Part shown: positions 37,401 through 48,906 of the stretch, piece after piece
Layout: each line of letters opens with the position of its first letter
Position numbering within the stretch: the stretch's first letter is position 1
Assembly (NCBI GenBank): GCA_954871525.1
Contig: OX940871.1
Coordinates: 3,720,001 to 3,784,000, forward strand
Direction of reading: 5' to 3'
Source: Parietaria judaica
Taxonomy: Eukaryota; Streptophyta; Magnoliopsida; Rosales; Urticaceae
Length of the DNA: 64,000 bases
Position numbers and translations under genes: made by a program
The notes under the pieces: model-generated
Databases searched by the model: none
The model's input: only the letters and a program-made list of their open reading frames with translations
What the model was told of the DNA's origin: nothing

Positions 37401-39388
37401 TTAAAAAAGAAAACTTGAAGAAATATTCCTCAAAACACAAGTTAAACGTTTTTCTATTCCCTTTTTATTAAATCTGAATAATTATTCCCCAAATTTTATA
37501 TTACCTTATTTTTAAAAAAAATTACCCCTTTCTCTACCTGAGTTGAGAAATTATCCGACTCTATTCATAAAACTATCAAACTATGTGCCAAAAATTGTCA
37601 ACCTATACCCGAAAAAAATTCAAAGCTTAGACAATATTGCCCAACTAATTTTTAAAATTGCTTAATTATTACATATTATTTTATTGTTCTTTAATTGTTT
37701 TTCTTTAATACCAAAAACTGTCAAACATTTACTTATAAAATTGTCCAACTAATTTGTGCCAAAAACTGTCTAAAATGACAGTTTCTCAACTCAAGTAAAG
37801 AAAAAAGTATTTAGTCCAAAATAAGGTAAAATACAATTTGAGGAATAATTATTCAAATTTATTAAAGTTGACAACAAAAAAATGTTGAACTTGTGGTTTG
37901 GGACTATTCTTTCAAGTTTCCCTATAAGATTTGTACTGTATAGAATCATAACTCATTTAACTCATAAAAAAATCTAAGAGAACTAAATCAAACAAATCTT
38001 ATTATTAAAATATGATTTCGGAGTTCATATAATTTCAAAATTATAAATCGAAGAGGGTCAATAAGACTATTTGGAAGGGTATATTTTAAAGATTTCACAT
38101 AAAAAATGAAAAGTTGCGCTCTAATATTATATATAATATTTATAGGACCCAACTTAGTTTGGTGAATGATATAATTATTTACTTTGTAAATATGGAGCCT
38201 AAGTATTAAAATATATTTCCTATATATTTATAGGGCACCTTGAAAAAATTGACTCTTAAAAGCATGTTTTACGTTTTCTATTCCTTAAATTAATGTATTG
38301 AGTAATTGTTTCCCAAACTCTATTTTATCTCATTTTGGACGAAAACACCATTTTCTCTACTTGAGTTGAGAAACTATCATTTTGGACAATTTTCAGCACA
38401 AAGTTGGACAGTTTTATGAGTAAAGTTTGACAGTTTCTGGGAAATATTGTCTTAACTTTGACATTTTTTCGAGTATGGGTTGACGTTATTTGGCAAAGTT
38501 TGACAGTTTTATGAGTAGTGTTTAATAGTTTCTCAAAAAATTGTGTTTTTGTCTAAAATGTAGCTAAATACAAATTGGGGAATAGATACTCAGATACATC
38601 AATTTTGGGAAAAGAAAACGTAGAACATGGTTTTTGGGAATATTTTTTTAAAAATCCCTATTTATAATCCCTCTTACCATTTTATATTGTTTGCAATTGT
38701 GAATTAGAAAATAAAATTGCGCTCTTGGACGTCATATATTTGCGTATTACACTTAGTATAAGATTTAAAGTATATGAGTAGTTAGATAAAAAAATATAAC
38801 AAAAATTGGAAACTTGAATTTTCTTCATATTCACCTGAATTTGGTGAAACACAATCAAAATATGGTATTATCTTATGTCCACAAGGTTAACGAAACTATG
38901 TTTTATCGTCCAAAATCCCAAAATAAATTTAGTACAATTTCGATAAATTAATAATCATTGATCAAACGACTCGAATTACCGTTATTAAACTTAATACTAA
39001 AAATTTAATAACCTCGGTAATATAATCTCGACCTTATTGATTTATTAAGGTGGTTATGTAAATATGAAATTAAATATTATTATTTGATGCGTTTTGTAAG
39101 ATCCGGAAGATGATGAAAGGGAAGCATCGAAGATTCCTTCAACGGCGTTTCTTATAATCATGGAGGATTGTATTCATACTTTCATGAATTTCCTGAAAGC
39201 TGATAAGGAAAAAGCATGCCAAATCATCACATCCTTATTCACAAGAAAACGCAGAGGCTCTGTTGACCCAACGCTTCTCAATCTCATGAAGAAAGTTAAC
39301 CATAAAGTGAGTTTATATTCTTCACATTCAACACATCTTTTCTCCTTTTTTTAGGACAGACCATTCGGGTAATGTGTCGTGTTCGTGC

Positions 39389-39420
<32 letters not shown>

Positions 39421-39969
39421 ATTCTATGTTGAAAAATTCAGACCTGCCATATTTGCTATTCGTGTTAAACTTGTCGTTTATAAACCGTGTTTTTAATCAT
39501 GTCATGATTTGCTTAACACACCATTACAACGTAACTTTAAAAATAAAAAGGATACATATAAATGTATAAATTGTAAATATTTTGATTAGGCCATGGTCCT
39601 TGCAAACTCATTATTACATATATTGTAACCGTGTTGTATATTGTGTCCGGCCTTAAAGGGACTCTTGCCTTAATTATGAGTCTCGAGAATGCATAATTAT
39701 TTTTTATTTTTTATTTTCCGCAGAAGAAGATGAAGCTTAAGGATCTTCGAAGAAGTCGAAGATGCTTGCGAAGAAGGAAGTTGAAAGCGAACGACGGGAT
39801 GGAGATAGTGATGGGGTTGATAGACCTAAAGGTGGTGTCTAGGGTTTTGAGAATGAAGGAGTTGAATGAACAACAAATGCATTGGTGCGAAGAGAAGATG
39901 AGCAAAGTTAAAATATTGGATGGGAAGCTTCAAAGAGATTCCTTGCCACTTTTCTTCCCAGCTCACTGA
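34458..39969 (+). CDS. DUF1666 family protein (often labelled ribosomal protein L34Ae), membrane-anchored, function unknown
   Basis: Six exons: 34458-34621, 34822-35255, 35736-36119, 36933-37307, 39101-39306 and 39724-39969; all borders are GT/AG and phases agree, giving 602 residues. Residues 23-42 (FKLLLLFLSLSFVSLYKFF) are a probable membrane anchor after a short acidic N-terminus. Residues 60-200 are very acidic (runs of E and D). The middle is Ser/Arg-rich with NWESYTVFQKYDEEMMFFDR. The DUF1666 core runs from about residue 290: NPYHELETAYVAQICLTWEA, LNWNY, FQQFQVLLQRYVENEPFEQG, RPEIYARMRLLAPNLLQVPEY, then ASKIPSTAFLIIMEDCIHTF, MEIVMGLIDLKVVSRVLRMK and the C-terminal WCEEKMSKVKI. The 'L34Ae' name in databases is not supported by any L34e-like region here. 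Intron 4 (1.8 kb) carries two MITEs. Function is not known to me. Confidence 0.93.
37408..37922. mobile_element. MITE with ~150-bp inverted repeats, in DUF1666 intron 4
   Basis: The reverse complement of the right end (GGGAAACTTGAAAGAATAG...) matches the left end from about 37408 through ACAAGTTAAAC, TGAATAATTATTCC, CAAATTTTATATTACCTTAT and CTGAGTTGAGAAA. The interior is AT-rich, without coding capacity. The left GGG is mutated and I see no target duplication. Related in sequence to the element at 38233. Confidence 0.75.
38233..38658. mobile_element. MITE with TATTTATA target duplication, in DUF1666 intron 4
   Basis: It starts with GGG and ends with CCC, and is flanked on both sides by TATTTATA (38225-38232 and 38659-38666). 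The ends are imperfect inverted repeats for about 130 bp (CATGTT..ACGTTTTCT.TTCC, TGTAT.GAGTA, CCCAA). It shares CTTGAGTTGAGAAACT and the GGACA.TTTT motifs with the element at 37408, so both belong to one family. An 8-9-bp duplication and GGG ends fit Mutator-like MITEs. Confidence 0.8.
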
Positions 39970-41181
39970 CTTTATTAATTAGTTTATTATTGTGCAAAAA
40001 GCTTCATTGCACAAACATGAATATCCTAGCTAGCCAATCTTTTTGTAAATAATACTATTTATTATATCTAATAAAAGTAATAAATTGGGTTAATAGCTAC
40101 GTAAATACCCGTTGTTTTGATCTTTGTAGTAGAATAAACAAAAAAAATTTTACGATGAAAGTTTCCATTGTTCACGATTTTACTTCTTTCTAAAATTTCA
40201 CCAACTTATTGTTGAAGTACCCGTCAGTAATAGAAGAGAGAAAATAATATATTTTTGATATTTTTTTAGAAATAGCACATCTTCGAGACTTAAAGGCACC
40301 GGCGCATTAAAAATAATAATAAAACGATTAAAAAAATAGACAAGATTTTGGAGTGGATAAGCAAGAGATACTATGAAAAATCACCATGAAAATTTAAGAT
40401 ATACTTATGCCGGTATAATTGAAGTGGGACCTAGAGATCGAAGCAGCAACAAAATGAAGATCCAATGTGAAAGAATAATAGGGGAGAAATAAAGGGCTTC
40501 ATTGGTTGGTGTGTGATGTGATTCATGAATATTAAAAGTGATAAAGAGCAATATATCAGCCAAAGCAAGGAATAGATCAGACAAGCCCAATTACTTTATA
40601 ATTATTTTACTTTCATTGCTTTATTTTCTTCTTCTTTAATTAGGGTTTATCTATAAGGGGATGGTGAGCTAGCAAGGCTGCTATAAAACACATGCATACA
40701 CTATCCATGCATGCAATGGAATAAAAAAGCGGCACATGCTACACTCAAGGAATGTATATAAACTACAACTATATGTAGTGCTTTCCAAGCGGGACCGGCA
40801 GTACGTTACGTCGGTGGGCGTGTCTGTCCCATATTTTTGGTGCTCATGGGCAACTCTACGGGTGGACTTGTCCGTCCCATTCTGAAGAGAAATCTGAGCG
40901 GGCCAAGTTTGAGAACGGAAAATTCATTCCGGCCGTAAAAAAAAAAAAAAAAAAGGTTAAATATTTACTACTTCTAATCATATTTTTTTTTCTGAGCAGA
41001 CAAAACCTGCTCATCCATGATTACAAACGCGGGCAACCAAACCCGCACTAAGTGTTGGTGCAGGCTACCCGCGACCACGAAATGCGCGTGTCCAAAGGGG
41101 TAGTGGGCCTCGGCAACCAGAGTCTACCCGTTTGTGGACTGCTCAATCCTCAAAGTATATGTGTGTGTGTATATATATATA
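39970..41181. other. Spacer downstream of the DUF1666 gene
   Basis: 3' flank, AT-rich, then a stretch of higher GC at about 40790-41150 with no recognisable protein. An A-run lies at about 40939-40955. Confidence 0.4.
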
Positions 41182-41438
41182 TAAGTATGACTGGTAGAAC
41201 ATGTGTTTTTGGAAAAGTACCCGAATTTGTTAAATTACAAAATTATGCCCCAAAAGTGTTTGATGTAAAGACAAAAATTGTTTAAAAAAAATTAAACACT
41301 TTTTGGAGCATAGTTTAGTGTTTAAAAGTATTTAAAAGTGTTTGATTTAAAGACAAAAAGTGTGTTGGGCATAGTTTTGTAATTTAACAAACTCTGGTAC
41401 TTTTCTAAAAACACATGCTTTACCGGACATACTTATTG
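41182..41438. mobile_element. Short MITE with ~70-bp terminal inverted repeats
   Basis: The left end (AAGTATGACTGGTAGAACAT, then GTGTTTTTGGAAAAGTAC and GTTAAATTACAAAA) and the reverse complement of the right end (AAGTATGTCCGGTAAAGCAT, GTGTTTTTAGAAAAGTAC, GTTAAATTACAAAA) match with few changes. The centre contains AGTGTTTGAT and AAAGACAAAAA in both orientations. Flanked by TA-rich DNA, so a target duplication cannot be read safely. Confidence 0.85.
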
Positions 41439-41454
41439 AAGTTTTCCTATATAC

Positions 41455-41465
41455 GTGTGTGTATA

Positions 41466-41505
<40 letters not shown>
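41455..41505. repeat. (TG)n(TA)n microsatellite
   Basis: GTGTGTATATGTGTGTGTA followed by an uninterrupted TA run up to the hAT MITE. A similar shorter TG/TA run lies at 41160-41181. Confidence 0.95.
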
Positions 41506-42071
41506 TAGGGGTGGCAATTTGGGGCAGGACACGAAACACGAAATGGTTACGACACGATTTAAACGGGTCTGGGTCTACTATAAATGGATCTGGGTCCAAC
41601 CGTGTCGAACACGATTAAAACGATTAAATAACGGGTAAACACGACACGAACACGATAACACGATGCGACCCAATTAGACACGATTAAGGTGCAAAAAGTT
41701 ACATTTTATATATATTATTAAGTATTTTAATACTTATTATGTATAACATTTATGTTTTTTTACTTATTTATTACATTGTACAATTGATGAACATTAAAAA
41801 AATGTTAGTTAATTGTAAAATCTTAGATAATATAATTAAATAAATAAGTCAAATGAGTTTAAATTGAATTAATTTATCATTTTAATATACATGAATATGT
41901 TAAATGGGTTAAACGGGTAGACACGATAAACACGGTATTTAAATGGGGCGGGTCTAGGTCTCATCTTCTAACACGATATTTAAATGGGGCGGGTCTGGGT
42001 CTACATAAAATAAGCAAAAAATGACTAAGAGCCGGCACGAACACGACACGAAACCCGAATTGCCACCCCTA
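41506..42071. mobile_element. Non-autonomous hAT element (TAGGGGTGGCAA ends)
   Basis: Starts TAGGGGTGGCAATT and ends AATTGCCACCCCTA, a perfect 14-bp inverted repeat typical of a widespread plant hAT family. Subterminal GGGTCTGGGTC and ACACGACACGAA motifs are repeated in both halves. Flanks TATATGGC and ATATGACC resemble an eroded 8-bp target duplication. No coding capacity; 566 bp. Confidence 0.9.
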
Positions 42072-42776
42072 ATATGACCCTGCGTAATTTGGGGAAAGGA
42101 GGGTTGGTTATTAGGGAAATAAGGAAAAAGCCGTGAGTAGTGAGTAATAGTGCTTTGGAATAAATCAGTTGGTAGGACTTCTTGTAGAGCGTGGACAATA
42201 TTTTTAATATTTCATTCATAAAGTTTATGTTGTAGTCCTTTTTGTTTTCAATAAATATTAGTTGCATTAAATAAAGTAAATTATTTGCTTTATTTAAGGA
42301 ATAATATGTTCCCATTATCATTACCACCTTCATTATTAAAAATTATATAGCTACTGTGTGCATGAAAAATTATTATTTATGTGACACGACATGAAATTTA
42401 AAATGTAATTACCACCTTGAATTATTGTTAAAATGTTCAACCATTAAAGATACACCTTTCTTTTTTTCGTTCGTTCTTCTTATTCTTGTGCTTCTTATTT
42501 TCATCAAATATAGTTTTATTATTTTGACTTTAAGTCAATTGAGGCGGCATGGGTTCCATCGCTTTTTTCTGGCCGGAAGTTCATGTTGTTGAAGATCCCA
42601 TCATCCCGAGGAACCCCTCCAATACGTCCACGTGTTCCATCGTGGTTGAAACTTGACACCTCATGCTTTGTGCGCCAGTCCATCTTGAGGGTATGTTCCA
42701 CTTGGAGCCATAAATCCCGCCATGAGCTAGGAAAGTGTGTAGTATTGATGAGCAAGTGCCTTTAAAAACCATATAA
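42072..42776. other. Spacer between two DNA elements
   Basis: A 78-codon minus-strand frame at 42519-42755 (with SSWRDLWLQVEHTLKMDW) has a coding-like composition and may be a decayed gene or transposon piece, but I cannot place it. Otherwise AT-rich. Confidence 0.3.
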
Positions 42777-43524
42777 ATCAAGGTTCGAATTTTTCTCGAT
42801 TATCCTCGATAATTTTCTATCCGCCTTGCCAGTAGTCATTGGTAAATATTTCACGACAATCGATTATCCGTAAAAACAATGTAAAAAAAATTAGGTACTT
42901 TAAAAACAATGTAAAAAAAAATAGTCATTTTTCAACAATTTTCAACAAAGTACCCTCAATGAAAGAAAACCAAAAAATATTTTTTTTAAATAAAAAAAAA
43001 ATATTAAGTTCGCATAGCCTACTAGCCAAGTAGAAAGATAGATAGGTTGAGTTGCTCGGATTTAGAATTAAAGAATGTTATTTATATATTAGCAATGTTA
43101 TTGTTTTTTTTTTTTTTTTTGTATTTATTCCATGTGGGTCTTTCCAAATCCAAACAAATGTGTATTTTTCACCCATTTATGTTTTCTCCATATGAGACTT
43201 CTCCATAGAGCCAAATAGTAAATTATGTGTATTATATTTGTTTGAGTATGACATGATTTTATTTGAGTATTTACATATGTGAGAGTGAAACTATATTTTA
43301 TTTACATATGTAAATTTAGTAATTATATTCTTAAAATTATTTCAATGTTTTTTTTATCGATAATCCTCGATAAGTGTCAATAATCTATCGATAAGTGTTG
43401 GTAACGATAAGTTACAGTTTTAGTAGTTTTCCATCGATAATCTTCGATAAGTGTCGACAATACATCAATAATCCTCAAAAACGGAAACCGATCTTTCGGC
43501 AAAAACGGCCTTTTGAACCTTGAT
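42777..43524. mobile_element. Candidate non-autonomous DNA element with ATCAAGGTTC ends
   Basis: The left end ATCAAGGTTCGAA (42777) and right end TTTTGAACCTTGAT (to 43524) are inverted copies. Just inside both ends are clusters of TCGATAATC and CTCGATAA / TTATCGA motifs (42799-42865 and 43353-43470), a subterminal pattern common in non-autonomous DNA transposons. No clear target duplication, so the class is unknown. Confidence 0.6.
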
Positions 43525-44794
43525 GTAAACACTACATGTATTTTCCGAAAATAATTAAAGAATAATGGGAACTGGTCTCCCATCGGTTCACTTGAAGCAG
43601 TCCTCAGCTGCGGACATTCAACAGGCATTGTGTGTTGCCAACGCCTTCTTCCAACCAAAGACCTGGCATTTTTTAATGGAGCGACGGTGAAGATTGTCGC
43701 TTGCGTTGCTGGTCATCCGAGGATTCAGAGTCGGAATTCGCGTGGATTTCGAGCGCTTTAGTAAGGAAGTCGCCAAGAGCAGCAAAAGAAACCGGCATCA
43801 AGCATAATAGTTAAGTTGAGACTAAGAAGAATCATTCACTACATTTGGGCTGCCTTTTTTTTTAAGAGTAAATAGTTTTGTTTTGATTTGTTTTATAAAC
43901 AAAAAACAAAAACAAAAAAAATTGTTTCCCTTTTAACTGTCGTTTTCCACTAATCCGTATTTACATATCTAATTCGTTTCAATATCGAAAGTGATTCAAC
44001 ATAAATTTGTATTAGTCTGCAACTTCTTTGTTTTAGGATTGAATTCATCAAAAGAGAGTGAAATACATGGCGAATTAAAAAAAAAAAAAAACGATTTACC
44101 GCAAACCCGCCCGCAAGTTCAGTTTGCGAGTACACCAAGGACGGTTATACACTAAAGAAATTTTTGTAAGAATTTAAAATAACCAATATCAATTGTGCCA
44201 ATGTGGATATGATTTTATGAGTATACTAATGGGGTTTTCCTTTTTAATAAAATTTAAAAAAAAAAAATTTCCAAAATGAATTTTACAAAGGTTTTGTGAA
44301 ATTATGATGGGATTGATGTAAAAAGTGGAAGATACGAGATTTTCTTAGAAAATCAAATTCAAGGGGCAAAAAGCAATTTCAAACGAAAATACAATCCTTT
44401 TGCCAAAATAGAATTACCGCAAACCAGATACTCATGTCAAATGAAGGCGGGTTAATCTACAACAAATCACTAAATTTCTTGTAAAAATTTGCAACTTAGT
44501 TATGTTTTCCAAAAGTCAAAAGGCATCTACATTGCGATAAATATAAAGGTTCGAAATGTGTGCCTAAATATAACGGCAAAAGCAAAACACATTTCCTAGA
44601 AAACCCGCAATAGAAACAACAATCTTAGCTCGCCCAAACTAACTACATTTGCTTCCAACGCGACTGTCAATGGATTATCTTACCACGGTCCATCCGAGTG
44701 AAATAACTTGAGGGATTCGACACAAAGCTCGGACGCAAAATGCCTCTAAAACTAGCATGCTCGTCCACTTTCTACTTTCACGTGAAATCTTGCA
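43525..44794. other. Spacer 3' of LSM4
   Basis: 43560-43790 has higher GC and protein-like composition but stops in every frame I tried, so it may be a decayed exon. The remainder is AT-rich, with the LSM4 3' UTR expected at its right edge. Confidence 0.35.
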
Positions 44795-46295
44795 TCAAGC
44801 TCGTCCTCGCCCCCCACCTGCCACCGAAACCCAAAGGACCGAGTGAGCAACGTTTAAAGAGAAACAAGTTTTTGTGTTTTAAGACCTATCACGGGAGATC
44901 ATTCAGATCGGGTTAGATTATGTAAGGCTTGTGGGTTTGAAAGTCAAGAAACTAGCTAAATTAACGGGGGCAGATTACATTAGTCCTTTAGGGAGGATTA
45001 TAATTCAAGTAGTCTAAGTTTCTCTGTATCTTCTAGCGGTTAGGAGGGATGATTGCCATCCCTAATTATAGCCATATCATCGTCACTTTGGGTTTGTTTT
45101 ACCAATAATAATAAAAAAACGTATTCCAGTTTGGTTCCTATCTGAATCGTTTGTGATAGTATCCACTCTAAAACAATTATTTCTCTATACAGAGATCAAA
45201 TTTAATTCATTCCGAAGTTCAATGCACTGAGATTTACTGTATTATACTTGGTATGTAAATTATAAGAGAGTTAGACAGGTTCGGTTTTACCTCTGCCCCC
45301 ACCAGATCTTCCTCCGGGACCACCCCTGCCTCTGCCGCCTCCTGGGCCTTTGACACCTCCATCATCTAGCCCACGACCAATCCCTTTGGGCTGACGTCCA
45401 CTAGGCCCGTCATCTCTTCCTCTTCCTCCTCCTCTTCCACGTCCAACTCCCGGAGGTTTTCTATCTGCAGTTATTTGATAGGAGAAATAATTATCTCAGT
45501 GTCTACTGAAGGAAGTAAAAAGCTTGAAAAGACGAGCATAGCTCCACATCACATACCTGAACGGCTCTTGGTTTCTTCTTGAACTTTATCAATGACCTGA
45601 GGAAAGAAAGCGGAGAAGCGATATAAATCAAACAGATACAGACTGCAGTTTATTTCTAAACTTATATGTACACACTCGCCTAAAGCAACCGTTACTAAAT
45701 ATTATATGTACGTAACAAAACGGGCTTTCCTACAAAATCTCAAGAAAGAAAAATCAGAAGCGTACCTCATCGGGAACTCGGAGATACTTAATAGTGTTTC
45801 CCCGGATGTAGCATTCGGGCATTCGCCAAAACCTGTCTCCATCCTAAATATCATCAAGTTTTAGACACGGGTAAGACAGAAAATCAACTTCGGGTAGCAG
45901 CGGAGCAACGGAAATAGAGAAAATACACTACCTTCGACGTGCAAATAACTTCACGGAGATGAATGTTCATCCACGTGTCGCAATTAACCAAATGCCCGTT
46001 GTAAGTCTCGCCGTTCTTGAGCTCCACCAGCTGTTACCGGAACAAAATCGGAGAATCGCTCAATCATCACATAGAAACAGCGCAAAAGCGTCGAACATGG
46101 AACCATTCTTAAGCGGCAAAAGTCCAAAGATCTTACCATTGGATGCCCTTGGGCAGTCTTCAACAGAGAGAGAGGAAGCTACAAAACCCAAAGTCACAAA
46201 GAAATTCAAGCTCCAAGACTAAGTAAAGTTCATCTAAGAATACACTTTCACTTTCAAAAAAAAAATCCAAATAGAAAAATCGAGTGACATACCAT
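44795..46295 (-). CDS. LSM4: LSM4, U6 snRNA-associated Sm-like protein
   Basis: Seven coding exons on the minus strand: 46293-46295 (only the ATG), 46137-46178, 45932-46030, 45766-45843, 45557-45596, 45291-45464 and 44795-44817; phases agree and give 152 residues. The Sm fold covers residues 2-76: Sm1 with [19 protein letters not shown] and WMNIHL, Sm2 with [14 protein letters not shown]. The C-terminus (from about residue 88) is an RGG/GRG-rich tail. LSM4 is part of the LSM1-7 ring (decapping, cytoplasm) and the LSM2-8 ring (U6 snRNA, nucleus). A 5' UTR intron is visible at about 46336-46455. The final 8-codon exon (ending GGGRGRA) is chosen because it continues the RGG pattern; if that intron is retained the protein would end GRGKTEPV at a stop at about 45275. 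Confidence 0.95.
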
Positions 46296-46625
46296 CTTGT
46301 GAGAGGTAACACAGAGCAAGGAGACGAGACGAGACCTAAAGCGCAGAAATTTGAATAATTGGAAACATATAGAGTAAGAGAAGTAGCAGAGCAAGGAACG
46401 AAACCCTAGATCGCAGGAAACCCTAGCGAGAGATTGAAGACGAGAAGAAGCTTACGAGCTGAATCGCGGAAAAGCCCTTTGCTTTTTTCGGTGATCGATT
46501 TGCAAATTCGCTCTTATTTCTCTCTCTCTCTCGATTTTGATTTTATTTATTTATAATTATAAATAGTTAAATACTATTGCTCTATTTAAGAATTTGAATG
46601 TATTTAAGATATCTCTAATCTTTAA

Positions 46626-46681
46626 TGGGCCGGCCTAAACAAGCCCATACAGATGGACTTGTCCATAAGTTGTGTTGGGCC
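46626..46681 (-). promoter_or_regulatory. Three site II-type (TGGGCC/T) motifs upstream of LSM4
   Basis: TGGGCC at 46626-46631, GCCCAT at 46643-46648 and TGGGCC at 46676-46681. They lie 330-390 bp upstream of the LSM4 ATG, just beyond the probable 5' UTR (CT-rich stretch near 46515-46535). Clustered TGGGCY elements are known TCP-binding sites in promoters of housekeeping and ribosomal genes. Role here is inferred. Confidence 0.5.
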
Positions 46682-47570
46682 GTTCCGATATTTTTTAAGA
46701 CTTGAAAAAATTAAAATGCCTAAATCATATCAAATTTCATAAAAATCGAATTGGATTAGTTTGGACCTTCGAAGCCCGAATAATCAAAATTTAATTAAAT
46801 ACTCGTTTAACTGAGGGATCAAATATAAGTCAGCATATATATATGTAGCATTTTCTTCTCAATAATCCGAAAAGCTTTCTGGCCAATTGCAAAAGCCCTA
46901 TTTAAATTACCACAAAGGAAGCTGAAATTCAACTGAAAGAGGATCAGAAGATCGAAGCTCAGATCCACAAACATTTAGATTCAACCATAACTCAAAAACA
47001 AAAATCAAATCAAAGACGAAACCTCGAGAAGCAAACGATGAGCCGTCGGGACAGACGGAGGCGCGACGGAGTTTACAGGCGAGTGATGTAGTTGCTGAAA
47101 ATAAAATGAAACTGAAACCCTAAACCCAATAACTGAACTAAAAAAAATTAAAAAAAAAATATTTGTTTATAAAATTGATCGGGTCATTAACCCATCCCAA
47201 CCCGACAACATGAACCCGAGCCTGAACGAGCTAGATTGGGCTTTCGGGATGGAGACTTTTTTATGCTCAGCTCGACATCCCACCACGTAAACGGCGGGGT
47301 GGACCCGGTTTAATTTTATTTCCCAGGACCGGACTAGGCATGGTTTTTTTTTTTTTACATTCATTATTTAGCCAATACAATATTTAGCTTTAGTTAGCAT
47401 TGAGATCTCGAATCTTTGCCCATTTTTTGTAGTTAAAATAATTCTCTAAAATTTGTTTGGTGAATGAGAAAGGTGACTTCGATGATACGGTTGAGATCCG
47501 AATTGTAAGGATGTACGAGGATGTCTAGATAGTCATTTGTAGGAAGTTGTGTCAGTTAAAGTTTGTAATA
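46682..47570. other. Spacer between LSM4 promoter and the solo LTR
   Basis: 46860-47095 is less AT-rich and could be a leader of a lost gene; its only ATG frame is 17 codons. 47165-47345 has higher GC without a convincing frame. Confidence 0.35.
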
Positions 47571-47575
47571 CTTGT

Positions 47576-48901
47576 TGTTATGCGCATTTCTCGAGCTATC
47601 AAAAAATTGGGCCTTGCCAAAAGTCGAAGCCCATTGGCCAAGTAAAAGACCGAGAGCCCAAGACCTAATACATATGGCAAGGCCTGGGACCCCGGAGGCT
47701 CAAAAGACGAAGTCCTTGACCGAAGTTATCAACATGAAAGGCAATTCGGACAACCCGTCGAGGTTATCACAGCCCCGGAAAAGTCCTTGACCAAGGAGAA
47801 ATGAGATAAAGTCTAGGGAAAACCTCCCGACGAGCCTTCTGACAAGGTCCATGACGAACCTCACGACGAGGTCCCCGACGAACTACCGGACGAGGTCCCC
47901 GAGGAGCCCCTCTTTAATAACACCTACATGAAGACAACTTGCAATAATTTCACACGACGAAAAGAGCCAAGCTTACAATGATCCTCGAAAGGCCCTCGAG
48001 ATTCCCCCGAACTCGACATACGAGCTCGCGGAAACCCGAAAGACTCTACGGACGAGCCGTGAAGAAACCGACGAGCCCCTCGCCAGGATAAGGAGCCGTG
48101 GCAAGCCTCCCTTGGCAAGGAGAAATTCGCCCCCTCCATGGTGCAATCAAGGAAAAGTGGTTCACCCATTTACTTATAAATAAGAGGCTCCACATTTGAC
48201 ACATCCTCACACAGGTTTCTCTAGACCTTCTCTTTAAAAAAATTGCCCACTCTCCTCTTCCTAACTCGGTTCGCGTATTTGCCTCCTCCGGAGCTCGCCA
48301 GGAAGGATCGAATAGAGCTGAGACTTGACAAGGACTAAGCCTCGCCGGAAAAGTTGTAATCGTGACCTTTGCCTGTATTTTCTGGGTGTGGATCACGACA
48401 CCCATTGCTTGTATTTGTCGGGCGTGGGCGACGACACCCATTGCCTATATTTGTCGGGCGTGGGCGACAATATCCTTACTGGTAATACCTTCGCCACCAC
48501 CTACGGTCACCCCCACACCGCTAACATCGGCCTCACCGACGAGTCAAACCACATCGACATTCATCCATTTACCACTAACTTTGAACTACGTGGTGACCTG
48601 ATTCGCATGGACTACTAGAAGATATGTAGGCAGCCCTGCTATACTGACGGGGTGCGGCATCAATTATTTCTTTTTTACATGCCCTCCCTTGCCGCCGAAG
48701 ACCTCACCCAAGAAGGAAAGTCATCCAGGATCGTCAGAAACAGCCCAGAGCCTCTCCATAAAGAAGGATTTGACTCCAGCTTTTACGATCACAAGTCAAC
48801 CCGCGTGACTCCACCTTTGACCGCCTGCGCGACCACCGTGTCTGGCCTGGAGCTCGAACCAAGGATCGAGTTCTCAGTTAAGCCATTTTTGCGCATTAAC
48901 A
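47576..48901. mobile_element. Solo LTR with 5-bp target duplication
   Basis: Begins TGTTATGCGCA and ends TGCGCATTAACA, so the ends are TG...CA with an 11-12-base inverted pair. The flanking five bases are identical: CTTGT at 47571-47575 and 48902-48906. Length is 1,326 bp. A TATA box (TATAAATA, 48175-48182) marks the U3/R start. The U3 part holds short GACGAGGTCC-type repeats (about 47828-47905). No primer-binding site, polypurine tract or internal domain adjoins it, which is what a recombination-derived solo LTR should look like. Superfamily is probably Gypsy from the GATATGTAGGCAGCC segment near 48621, but this is weak. Confidence 0.9.
48371..48476. repeat. 36-bp tandem repeat (3 copies) inside the solo LTR
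   Basis: GACACCCATTGC recurs at 48397 and 48433, followed each time by TATTTGTCGGGCGTGGGCGA or a near copy; a more diverged copy precedes them. Confidence 0.85.
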
Positions 48902-48906
48902 CTTGT

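Noticed and set aside
43560..43790. Possible exon fragment with protein-like composition
   Set aside because: Stops occur in all frames I tried and no family was recognised, so it is mentioned only as spacer content.
45959..46222. Plus-strand frame at the LSM4 locus
   Set aside because: It is the antisense of LSM4 exons 2 and 3 and their introns.
46930..47095. Possible small gene with a 17-codon frame (ATG at 47038)
   Set aside because: Too short and without any conserved feature to be supported.
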